Shown in pieces: positions 1 to 5,515 of a stretch of 5,530 nucleotides of DNA. The DNA comes from Oscillospiraceae bacterium (GTDB lineage Bacteria; Bacillota; Clostridia; Oscillospirales; Ruminococcaceae), in assembly GCA_031285945.1 (NCBI GenBank), contig JAITVF010000120.1, positions 1 through 5,530 of the forward strand. Reading direction: 5' to 3'. Position 1 is the stretch's first letter. Each line of letters opens with the position of its first letter. Position numbers and translations under genes: made by a program. The notes below the pieces were generated by a model. The model was not told the origin of the DNA. It saw only the letters and a program-made list of their open reading frames with translations, and made no database searches.

Positions 1-53
1 ACTCTTATCGAGGGCGGAAAATATCACAAATAGCCGTGTGGCTTCTGCGGACG

Positions 54-59
54 TATAAT
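54..59 (+). promoter_or_regulatory. Candidate sigma-A -10 element upstream of trmN6
   Basis: A perfect TATAAT lies 45 bp before the chosen trmN6 start. At 17-bp spacing the -35 position reads TAGCCG (31-36), which matches the consensus at only three of six bases. The -10 call is therefore good and the complete promoter weak. If active, it would start transcription near position 66 and drive trmN6 and perhaps rsmI. Confidence 0.35.
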
Positions 60-88
60 AACATAGCCGGCGGTTAATGCTTCCAATC

Positions 89-97
89 AGGAGGAGG
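89..97 (+). promoter_or_regulatory. Shine-Dalgarno site that decides the trmN6 start
   Basis: AGGAGGAGG ends 6 nt before the ATG at 104. An in-frame ATG also exists at 77, but the ribosome-binding site would lie inside that longer reading frame and nothing comparable precedes 77. The ATG at 104 is therefore the better start. Confidence 0.8.
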
Positions 98-103
98 GGA
101 AAG

Positions 104-823
104 ATGAGGGTCGAGACCTTAGGCGGCGGCGTTGAGGTTTTGGTGAGCGAAGCCCACACCTTTGGCACCGACGCTTTTCTTCTCTCTGACTTTGCCTCTG
201 CGAGACGCGGCGAGATCGCCTGCGATCTTGGCTGCGGCTGCGGGATCATACCGCTTTTGTGGTTTAGGGAGGCTTCCGCCGCCCCGGGAGAGGCCTTTGG
301 CCTTGAGCTTCAGCCTGAGGCGGCCGGGCTTGCGTTCGCCTCGGCCGCGCGCTCGGGGCTCGAGGGGCGCTTTACCGTTCTTGAGGGGGACCTGCGAAAC
401 CCGCCCAAGGAGCTCGGGGCGGGAAAATTCGATCTTGTCACCTGTAACCCGCCCTATAAAAAAGCGGATACGGGCATTTTGAGCGAATCGGGCTCAGATA
501 GGATAGCCCGCCACGAAACCGCCTGTACCCTTACCGATGTGGCAAGGGCGTCAGCCAGGCTTTTGAGATATGGCGGCAGGCTCTGCGTCTGCCAGCTGCC
601 CGAGCGGCTGCCCGATATCTTTTGCGCCATGCGCCGCTTTAAAATAGAGCCAAAGCGGTTGCGGACGGTTCAGGAGCGGGAGGATACCCCCCCCTGGCTC
701 GTGCTCGTGGAGGGAAGACTGGGCGGCAAGCCGTTTTTGCGGATGGAAAAGCCTCTTATACTGCGCGAAAATGGCGCTGATTCACCTGAGCTGCGTAAGA
801 TTTATCACGGCTACCGCAAATAA
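104..823 (+). CDS. trmN6: tRNA1(Val) (adenine(37)-N6)-methyltransferase family protein (TrmN6/YabB)
   Basis: SAM-dependent class I methyltransferase of the COG4123 (YabB/YfiC/TrmN6) family. The E. coli member methylates N6 of A37 in tRNA1(Val) in the cytoplasm; the tRNA substrate in Firmicutes is inferred by family. The product is 239 residues, close to the family length (about 245). Residues 41-50 (DLGCGCGIIP) are the SAM-binding motif I, E68 in GLELQ is the acidic residue expected to hold the SAM ribose, and NPPYKK at 115-120 is the catalytic motif of N6-adenine methyltransferases. The start follows the Shine-Dalgarno at 89-97; the ATG at 77 would add nine residues. The gene lies 125 bp before rsmI, the same pairing as yabB-yabC in Bacillus but without yazA between them. 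The tract of eight C at 687-694 is read in frame as Thr-Pro-Pro. Confidence 0.9.
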   Translation: MRVETLGGGVEVLVSEAHTFGTDAFLLSDFASARRGEIACDLGCGCGIIPLLWFREASAAPGEAFGLELQPEAAGLAFASAARSGLEGRFTVLEGDLRNPPKELGAGKFDLVTCNPPYKKADTGILSESGSDRIARHETACTLTDVARASARLLRYGGRLCVCQLPERLPDIFCAMRRFKIEPKRLRTVQEREDTPPWLVLVEGRLGGKPFLRMEKPLILRENGADSPELRKIYHGYRK

Positions 824-865
824 GAGCCATTAAAAGCTAAAATCGCGGCCGGCCCGGTACGGTCC

Positions 866-884
866 TCCCTGCCTTTGGCGGGGG
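866..884 (+). repeat. GC-rich hairpin in the trmN6-rsmI gap
   Basis: TCCCTGCC and GGCGGGGG can form an 8-bp stem (with G-T wobbles) around a TTT loop. A-rich sequence follows it instead of a T run, so it is not a classical rho-independent terminator. The gap (824-948) holds no reading frame I can support and no clear promoter; a TATAAC hexamer at 920-925 has no matching -35. The hairpin may act in the transcript, for example by protecting the rsmI message, but that is inference. Confidence 0.4.
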
Positions 885-948
885 AAGCAATAGAAAGAAG
901 TATTTTAAATGCGGAATAGTATAACAACTACCTTAAGGAGAACGCGTT

Positions 949-1800
949 ATGAGCGGCACGCTATATCTCATAGGCACGCCTGTCGGGAATCTTGGGGATT
1001 TATCGCCCAGAGCGGCGCGGATTCTTTCCGAGGTCGATTTTATAGCCGCCGAGGATACCAGAGTTACCCTAAAGCTTTTGAATCATCTTAATATTAAAAA
1101 GCCTCTGGTGAGCTACCATGAGCACAACAAAAAAAGCCGGGGGGAACAAATAGCCGCCCGGCTTTTTGAGGGGGAAAACGGCGCTCTTTGTTCCGACGCC
1201 GGGATGCCGTGCGTCTCTGACCCCGGAGAGGATCTTGTAAGGCTTTTGGGCGAGCGGGGCATTCCGGTGACCGGCGTTCCGGGGCCTACCGCCGCCATGA
1301 CGGCGCTGAGCCTTTCGGGGCTGCCGGCGGGGCGATTTTGCTTTGAGGGCTTTCTCAGCACGGGAAAATCCAGCCGGGAAAAGCATCTCGCATCCCTTGC
1401 GGCAGAGCCCCGCACCATGATATTCTACGAAGCGCCTCACAAGCTGGCGGCGACCCTGCGCGACCTTTTGCGGGTATTTGGCGACAGGCGGGCCGCTCTT
1501 TGCCGCGAGCTCACAAAGCTTCATGAAGAGGTGTGGCGCGCTACCCTTTCTGAGGCCGCGGCCCGCTATTCAGAAGAGCCCCCGCGAGGAGAATTCGTTA
1601 TAGTGATCGAGGGCGCTAAGCCCATTGAGAATCCACCCGTCACTATGGAGGAGGCGGTTCTTATGGCCAAAGAGCTTTTGGCGGGCGGGCTTTCGCCATC
1701 CGACGCCGCTAAGGAGGCCGCCGCCAGAACGGGGCTTCGCAAGGGCGATATTTACCGGCGGCTTCACGCGGGCAAGGACGCCGTTTTTGCCGACGATTAA
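949..1800 (+). CDS. rsmI: 16S rRNA (cytidine(1402)-2'-O)-methyltransferase RsmI
   Basis: RsmI (YabC/YraL) methylates the 2'-OH of C1402 in the decoding centre of 16S rRNA using SAM; it belongs to the tetrapyrrole methylase superfamily. The product is 283 residues, close to E. coli RsmI (286). Visible family signatures: LYLIGTPVGNLGDLS at residues 5-19, AAEDTR at 33-38, SYHEHN at 55-60, SDAGMPCVSDPG at 82-93, GVPGPTA at 109-115, FYEAPHKL at 159-166, CRELTKLHEEVW at 185-196 and RGEFVIVIEG at 213-222. The tail from about 230 to 276 (EEAVLMAKELL, SPSDAAKEAA, DIYRRL) matches the C-terminal helix-turn-helix-like RsmI domain, so the gene is complete. Cys88 sits where many family members have Gly. 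The ATG at 949 follows TAAGGAG (934-940) at 8 nt. Transcription is probably shared with trmN6. A longer-upstream ATG at 909 is in another frame and is a shadow. Confidence 0.96.
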   Translation: MSGTLYLIGTPVGNLGDLSPRAARILSEVDFIAAEDTRVTLKLLNHLNIKKPLVSYHEHNKKSRGEQIAARLFEGENGALCSDAGMPCVSDPGEDLVRLLGERGIPVTGVPGPTAAMTALSLSGLPAGRFCFEGFLSTGKSSREKHLASLAAEPRTMIFYEAPHKLAATLRDLLRVFGDRRAALCRELTKLHEEVWRATLSEAAARYSEEPPRGEFVIVIEGAKPIENPPVTMEEAVLMAKELLAGGLSPSDAAKEAAARTGLRKGDIYRRLHAGKDAVFADD

Positions 1801-1863
1801 TTTTCATCAAATTTTAACCTGAACATACTCCCCCCTTTAAATATCGGCGAATATACTGGATTT

Positions 1864-1872
1864 AAAGAGGTG
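1864..1872 (+). promoter_or_regulatory. Shine-Dalgarno site for the GTG-started small membrane protein
   Basis: AAAGAGGTG matches the 3' end of 16S rRNA and ends 7 nt before the GTG at 1880. It supports the GTG as a real start. The GTG at 1870, inside the site itself and in the frame of the downstream iron-sulfur gene, has no such support. Confidence 0.7.
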
Positions 1873-1879
1873 ATTTATA

Positions 1880-2077
1880 GTGAAGCTTATTTTTTGGCCC
1901 TTTATAATGATATGGGCCCTGGCGGGTTTTACACTGAGCCTTGTGGGAAGGCTGATCGCGGTGATTTTGGGGTTTTCGCTCATTGTGGCGGGCTGCGTTC
2001 TTACCGCTACCGTAATAGGCGCGCTTGCGGGCATACCCCTGATTATTGCGGGAGGCGCGCTGGTACTGCGCCTGTAG
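1880..2077 (+). CDS. Small hydrophobic membrane protein, function unknown
   Basis: A 65-residue protein made almost wholly of hydrophobic residues. A first membrane segment spans about residues 3-22. Gly-Arg at 23-24 gives the only internal charge. A continuous hydrophobic stretch (about 25-63) could form one or two further segments, with Gly47, Gly51, Gly58 and Gly59 available for helix packing. It ends with an Arg-Leu tail. There is no signal-peptidase site, enzyme motif or cysteine pair (single Cys39). The GTG start is backed by a strong Shine-Dalgarno site, and composition matches the host. The pattern IGALAGIPLIIAGG resembles small uncharacterised integral membrane proteins that I recall from many bacteria, but I cannot name a family. 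It begins 79 bp after rsmI with no visible terminator between, so read-through from rsmI is possible. In Bacillus, abrB is near rsmI; this protein is unrelated to it. Confidence 0.75.
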   Translation: MKLIFWPFIMIWALAGFTLSLVGRLIAVILGFSLIVAGCVLTATVIGALAGIPLIIAGGALVLRL

Positions 2078-2103
2078 CTTTATATGAGGACCGTCAGCCA
2101 CTT

Positions 2104-2132
2104 TTGAAGTTTATCGACTATACAACTGTAAT
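2104..2132 (+). promoter_or_regulatory. Candidate sigma-A promoter of the QueG-like gene
   Basis: TTGAAG (2104-2109, four of six consensus bases) and TGTAAT (2127-2132, five of six) are separated by the optimal 17 bp. They lie in an AT-richer gap just upstream of the iron-sulfur gene. Transcription would start near 2139, leaving a leader of about 30 nt. No riboswitch-like fold is evident in the gap (2078-2169). Confidence 0.45.
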
Positions 2133-2156
2133 ATCGGAATTATTGGCAAATAAACA

Positions 2157-2162
2157 GGGTGG
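2157..2162 (+). promoter_or_regulatory. Shine-Dalgarno-like site of the QueG-like gene
   Basis: GGGTGG is a modest ribosome-binding site. Four in-frame ATG codons follow, at 2164, 2170, 2173 and 2179. The site is too close to 2164 (1 nt) and too far from 2179 (16 nt), so 2170 (7 nt) or 2173 (10 nt) is preferred. Confidence 0.5.
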
Positions 2163-2169
2163 CATGAAT

Positions 2170-2865
2170 ATGATGAATATGAAAGAAAAAATCAGAGAAA
2201 TAGTATTGTCACATGGTGCGGACCTGTGCGGCTGCGCAAATATTGACCGTTTTACCGGCGCACCCGAGGGGTTTCATCCTGCCGGTATTTTTTCTGAGTG
2301 CAAGTCGGTTATATCCTTTGCGGTTGCTTTGCCCAAAGGCCTGACAAAGGTTCCGCCCAGACTGATATACGGCCATTATAACTCTTATGCCTGCCCCAAT
2401 GTCGATGCGATTGCGTTTAGAGCAGCTAAAACATTTGAAAACCTTTTTAGCTGCTTTGCCGTGCCGCTGCCATGCGACGGCCCCTACGAGTACTGGGATG
2501 ATGAGGAAATGACAGGCCGCGGACTCGTTTCAATGAAACATATCGCCGTGCAGGCAGGCTTGGGAACACTTGGCAAAAGCGCGCTGCTGCTAAATGAGCG
2601 GTATGGCAGTATGCTTACGCTTGGCGCAATACTCACGGATTTGAATTTGCCGTCTGATTCGCCGGCGAACAGTATTTGTCTGGATGATTGTAAGAAGTGC
2701 GTTACCAGTTGCCCGGTTGGCGCAATAAATAACGGTGCTGTTAATCAAAAGCTATGCAGGCTCAATACATACAACAAGACTGCACGCGGCTTTAATACGG
2801 TTGACTGTAACCGCTGCCGGACTGTATGCCCAATGCGGTTTGGCGCTACGGCCTTGAAGGCTTAG
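2170..2865 (+). CDS. QueG-like (COG1600) protein with two [4Fe-4S] clusters, function unknown
   Basis: A 231-residue cytoplasmic redox protein related to epoxyqueuosine reductase QueG and other COG1600 proteins. C170-x3-C174-x2-C177-x3-C181-P, then C196 and C213-x2-C216-x3-C220-P, give exactly eight cysteines for two [4Fe-4S] clusters. Residues 129-158 (AGLGTLGK, YGSMLTLG, ILTDL) match the conserved core of the family. True QueG is longer (about 310-380 residues) and carries a motif like D-x-x-P-V-L-E-R before this core; here the stretch reads SMKHIAVQ (121-128), so a role in queuosine synthesis is not supported. Cobalamin binding cannot be judged by eye. The gene has its own candidate promoter and a terminator. 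Three 60-base blocks counted by eye gave 45-58% G+C, against 55% and 73% in two spoIIE blocks, which hints at separate acquisition. The reading frame stays open upstream to 1870, but that part overlaps the small membrane gene and is not coding in this frame. Confidence 0.85.
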   Translation: MMNMKEKIREIVLSHGADLCGCANIDRFTGAPEGFHPAGIFSECKSVISFAVALPKGLTKVPPRLIYGHYNSYACPNVDAIAFRAAKTFENLFSCFAVPLPCDGPYEYWDDEEMTGRGLVSMKHIAVQAGLGTLGKSALLLNERYGSMLTLGAILTDLNLPSDSPANSICLDDCKKCVTSCPVGAINNGAVNQKLCRLNTYNKTARGFNTVDCNRCRTVCPMRFGATALKA

Positions 2866-2898
2866 CATTTGATGAAAATTAATAGAGACGAGTGCTTT

Positions 2899-2920
2899 GC
2901 GGCCATAATTGGCCGCTTTT
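2899..2920 (+). terminator. Rho-independent terminator of the QueG-like gene
   Basis: GCGGCCA and TGGCCGC form a perfect 7-bp GC-rich stem around a TAAT loop, directly followed by TTTT and then GCTT. It lies 33 bp after the stop codon. The T run exists only on the plus strand, so it acts in one direction and insulates spoIIE from the upstream unit. Confidence 0.75.
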
Positions 2921-2923
2921 GCT

Positions 2924-2960
2924 TATTATACCATAGTAGCGAAGCGAATATGGTATAATA
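2924..2960. repeat. Perfect 12-bp inverted repeat carrying two divergent extended -10 sequences
   Basis: TATTATACCATA (2924-2935) and TATGGTATAATA (2949-2960) are exact reverse complements separated by 13 bp containing GCGAAGCGAA. Each arm contains TGGTATAAT, a perfect extended -10 (TGnTATAAT): on the plus strand at 2951-2959 and on the minus strand at 2933-2925. It could be a divergent promoter, a dimeric regulator's operator or a remnant of a small mobile element. No good -35 is seen for either direction. Confidence 0.6.
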
Positions 2961-2986
2961 GCCCCAAATGGCAGGCTATTATAACC
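2954..2986. repeat. Second inverted repeat sharing an arm with the first
   Basis: TATAATAGCC (2954-2963) and GGCTATTATA (2974-2983) are perfect reverse complements with a 10-bp loop. Allowing one bulged A (2984), the stem extends to GG (2952-2953) and CC (2985-2986). Because the left arm overlaps the right arm of the 2924-2960 repeat, the two hairpins exclude each other. Confidence 0.6.
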
Positions 2987-2999
2987 ACATCTATCCGGT

Positions 3000-3006
3000 T
3001 TCGACA
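3000..3006 (-). promoter_or_regulatory. Spo0A box (0A box) of the spoIIE promoter
   Basis: TTCGACA on the plus strand is the exact reverse complement of the 0A-box consensus TGTCGAA bound by phosphorylated Spo0A. It overlaps the -35 element of the spoIIE promoter, as 0A boxes do in Spo0A-activated sigma-A promoters such as B. subtilis spoIIG and spoIIE. A poorer match, TAGCGAA, lies at 2937-2943. Confidence 0.75.
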
Positions 3007-3033
3007 AACTGCGTCCCCAAAGGAGAGTATTAT
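3001..3033 (+). promoter_or_regulatory. Spo0A-dependent, wide-spaced sigma-A promoter of spoIIE
   Basis: TCGACA (3001-3006, five of six bases of TTGACA) is followed after 21 bp by TATTAT (3028-3033). The 21-bp spacing, too long for ordinary sigma-A promoters, is that described for the B. subtilis spoIIE promoter, where Spo0A-P compensates for it. An alternative -10, TATACT at 3031-3036, would give 24 bp. Transcription would start near 3040, leaving a leader of about 34 nt before the spoIIE ATG. Confidence 0.65.
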
Positions 3034-3073
3034 ACTATAAGAAATGTAAAATTTTTCCATAAGGGGCTTTGGG

Positions 3074-5398
3074 ATGCAGAACAAAACGGAGGCAGCCGCC
3101 CTTGGCGTAGGGGACAGGCTCAAAAAGGCTCTTCGTGAAGGCCGCCGTCCGCTGGAGCTTATTTTGACGGCGCTTACAGGCTTTGTTATGGCAAGGTGCT
3201 TTTTGTTCGGGGGGCTTTCGCCCTTTGGGGTGGCGCTGGCGGCGGCCATGGGGGGGATTGCCTCGGCCGGCGCGGCCATGGGGGCGCTGGCGGGCTATCT
3301 TCTTGTTGCTGATCCAATAGCCAATATTACATATATGGCCGCCATAGGCCTTACCGTGAGCGGCAAGTGGCTCTTTGGGGGCCGGGTGCCCGGCGGGCGC
3401 AAGACGGGGGCCTCGGTGGGCCTCTGCTTTGCCTCAATTGCCATATGCTCGGGGGCCAGAACCTTTCTGCTTGACCCCACCCCTTATGATATTGTTATAA
3501 TGGCGGCCGAAATTCTTCTTTGCTGCGGCGCCTGCTACTTTTTTGGGCGGGCCTGGTCGGTTTTAAGGATGGGCTCCTTCGGCGGCGGCAGAGCAGACGT
3601 CTCATGCGTTGTGGCGGCGGGCTGCGTTATTCTTATGGGACTCACCGGCGTTACGGTCGCTACCTTAAGCCTTGGGCGGATTGCGGGGGTTTTCTGCGTC
3701 CTCATCTGCGCCCGCGGGGGGCGAGAGGCGGGCGGCGCAATATCGGGGGTGGCGGCGGGAATGTCGATAGCCCTGGCGGGTGGCGGCGGCGCCTACATAA
3801 CGGGGGCCTGCGGCCTGGGCGGGCTTGCGGCGGGGGTATTTTCCGGCGCGGGAAGAATCGCCGCCGCCGCGTCCTTTATAGTGGTCAACACGGCCATGGC
3901 CCTTATGACTATGGATTTTTCCGCCGTAAACAGGGCGGTTCTTGAGGTTTTTATCGCGAGCCTTGCATTTGTGGCGGTACCGGAACGGCTTTCCGCCCGG
4001 CTTAAGCTTCGCTGTGACGGTGTGGGGGACGAGGACGCCGAATCGGCTTCGCAGGCGGCGCTTGAGGAACGCCTCGGCGATATATCAGAGGCTCTGAGCG
4101 AAATTGGCAAAACCACCCAAGCCGTAAGCCGCAGGCTGAGCCGGATCGAGTCGGAGGGGCCCGAATCTATCTGCGAGCGGGTAGCCGAGCGGATTTGCTC
4201 AGGCTGCGGGATGAAGACCTCCTGCTGGCAGCTGCGGCATTCGGCTACGGTCACGGCCATGCACGAGTGTATCGATATGCTCCGCCGGGACGGAATCGTC
4301 TCCAGGGATCAGATGCCACGCCACTTTACCCAGAGCTGTTGCAGGATCGACGAGCTTATGGGCGAAATGTCGGTGCAGTTTATCGCCTTTACCGCCCGCG
4401 ACGGGGCGGCGCGGCGGGTCGCCAAGGTCCGCGCCGTGCTGACCGATCAGTTCGAGGGGCTTTCTCTCATGCTAAAAGAGCTTTCGGGTGAGCTTTGCAC
4501 CGTAAGGCCCCTCTCAAGGGAAAAAACCGACGCGGTGCGCGAATATTTTTCTAAACTGAGCCTGACCGTTCAGCGGCTGGGGTGCTCTACCGACCGCTAC
4601 GGCAGGGTGACGGTAGAGCTGGCGGTACCCTCCTACCAGGCGGGAAGAATCGCCAGAACCCGGGCTACCCTCGATCTCTGTTCCCTGATAGAAACCGACT
4701 TTGACCCGCCCGAGGTGACGGAGCGCGAAAAGATAACCACACTTGTATTTAGGGAAAAAGCCTCCTACACCGTCGAGCTGGGGGCATACCAGCTTTCGAG
4801 CGGGAAAAATCGCATTTGCGGCGACGCCTACGACTTTATCCGCAACAAATCGGGCTGCGCTCACATGGTAATATCGGACGGGATGGGCTCGGGCGGGGCT
4901 GCGGCGGTCGACTCAGCCATGGCCTGTGGGCTGCTGGTCAAGCTTGTTAACGTGGGAATAGGCTACGAGGCGGCCCTGAACATGGTTAATTCCGCCCTGC
5001 TGGTAAAATCGGGTGAGGAAAGTCTCGCCACAATAGACTGCTGCTCCCTGGATCTCTTTACCGGCAAGGCAAGCTTTTATAAGGCGGGCGCGGCCCCCAC
5101 CTATGTGGTCAAAAACGGCAAGGCCGGCTATGTGGAGTCGTCCTCACTCCCGGCTGGGATACTCCACGGGGTATCCTTTGATATTAACACAGTTACCCTA
5201 CACGAAGGCGATATAATCGTAATGGTGTCGGACGGAGTGGTCCACACAGGCGCCGACTGGATAAAATCAGAGCTTGGCGGCCTTAAGGCGGGCGACATGC
5301 AGCGCCTCGCCGAAAAGATAGCCCTGACCGCAAAAATGCGCCGCAACGACGGCCACGAGGACGATATTACGGTTCTGGCGGCAGCCATCCGCGGGTAG
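3074..5398 (+). CDS. spoIIE: Stage II sporulation protein E (SpoIIE), membrane-bound serine phosphatase
   Basis: SpoIIE dephosphorylates the anti-anti-sigma factor SpoIIAA-P in the forespore, releasing sigma-F; it also interacts with FtsZ at the polar septum. The product is 774 residues (B. subtilis 827). Residues 1-26 are a short basic N-terminus. About 27-303 form a Gly/Ala-rich multi-span membrane domain, including the family-typical LFGGLSPFG. From 304 the soluble part begins; the motif C375-x2-C378-x5-C384-W marks the central regulatory region. The PP2C-type (SpoIIE/RsbU) phosphatase domain runs from about 570 to 774, with the metal-binding aspartates in GDAYD (D584), SDGMGSGG (D602), VSDGV (D720) and EDDIT (D763, D764). 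All motifs are present, so it should be active. The start follows AAGGGG (3061-3066) at 7 nt, and expression is predicted to be Spo0A-controlled. The run of seven G at 3250-3256 is read in frame as Met-Gly-Gly. Confidence 0.97.
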   Translation: MQNKTEAAALGVGDRLKKALREGRRPLELILTALTGFVMARCFLFGGLSPFGVALAAAMGGIASAGAAMGALAGYLLVADPIANITYMAAIGLTVSGKWLFGGRVPGGRKTGASVGLCFASIAICSGARTFLLDPTPYDIVIMAAEILLCCGACYFFGRAWSVLRMGSFGGGRADVSCVVAAGCVILMGLTGVTVATLSLGRIAGVFCVLICARGGREAGGAISGVAAGMSIALAGGGGAYITGACGLGGLAAGVFSGAGRIAAAASFIVVNTAMALMTMDFSAVNRAVLEVFIASLAFVAVPERLSARLKLRCDGVGDEDAESASQAALEERLGDISEALSEIGKTTQAVSRRLSRIESEGPESICERVAERICSGCGMKTSCWQLRHSATVTAMHECIDMLRRDGIVSRDQMPRHFTQSCCRIDELMGEMSVQFIAFTARDGAARRVAKVRAVLTDQFEGLSLMLKELSGELCTVRPLSREKTDAVREYFSKLSLTVQRLGCSTDRYGRVTVELAVPSYQAGRIARTRATLDLCSLIETDFDPPEVTEREKITTLVFREKASYTVELGAYQLSSGKNRICGDAYDFIRNKSGCAHMVISDGMGSGGAAAVDSAMACGLLVKLVNVGIGYEAALNMVNSALLVKSGEESLATIDCCSLDLFTGKASFYKAGAAPTYVVKNGKAGYVESSSLPAGILHGVSFDINTVTLHEGDIIVMVSDGVVHTGADWIKSELGGLKAGDMQRLAEKIALTAKMRRNDGHEDDITVLAAAIRG

Positions 5399-5411
5399 CC
5401 TGCGGGAGACG

Positions 5412-5466
5412 AGAGCAATGCGCCAAAATAACCGGAAATTCGATGCCGTATGGCGCGCATTGCTCT
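5412..5466. repeat. Long imperfect inverted repeat downstream of spoIIE
   Basis: AGAGCAATGCGC (5412-5423) and GCGCATTGCTCT (5455-5466) are perfect reverse complements over 12 bp. If a 2-base GC duplication in the right arm is bulged out, the stem becomes 14 bp (5412-5425 with 5451-5466) around a 25-nt loop. There is no T run after it, so it is not a normal terminator. It starts 13 bp after the spoIIE stop. Confidence 0.65.
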
Positions 5467-5469
5467 ATC

Positions 5470-5515
5470 GGCCATATCCGGCGGTTGCCACCCGCAGGTG
5501 GCGAGCCGGATGGCC
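5470..5515. repeat. Compact GC-rich hairpin, second element downstream of spoIIE
   Basis: A nearly continuous stem consists of GGCC (5470-5473 with 5512-5515), ATCCGGC with GCCGGAT (5476-5482 with 5505-5511) and TTGCCACC with GGTGGCGA (5485-5492 with 5497-5504), closed by a CGCA loop. That is about 19 bp with two small bulges. An AT dinucleotide is doubled in the left arm. It lies 3 bp after the preceding inverted repeat. Together they look like a structured intergenic repeat or RNA element that may extend past the window edge. Confidence 0.65.

Noticed and set aside
1..76. Possible 3' end of an upstream gene (open frames ending at 33, 58 and 76)
   Set aside because: All three plus-strand frames are open from the left edge and too short to recognise; nothing decides between them.
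687..694. Run of eight C in trmN6 as a possible phase-variation tract
   Set aside because: The frame is intact, the encoded DTPPWLVLVEG fits the family, and methyltransferases of this kind are not known as phase-variable; a run of this length is expected by chance in GC-rich DNA.
1801..1879. Sporulation-sigma or sigma-A promoter before the small membrane gene (TATACT at 1852-1857, CATACT at 1824-1829)
   Set aside because: Neither hexamer has an acceptable upstream element at a proper distance.
1870..2163. N-terminal extension of the iron-sulfur protein giving a 331-residue product from GTG 1870
   Set aside because: It overlaps the small membrane gene in another frame, its translation resembles no part of COG1600 proteins, the GTG lies inside the Shine-Dalgarno site of the small gene, and the family N-terminus begins at about 2170.
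3793..4260. Long minus-strand and alternate-frame open readings inside spoIIE and rsmI
   Set aside because: They are low-complexity translations of GC-rich coding DNA opposite well-supported genes, with no ribosome-binding sites or recognisable motifs.
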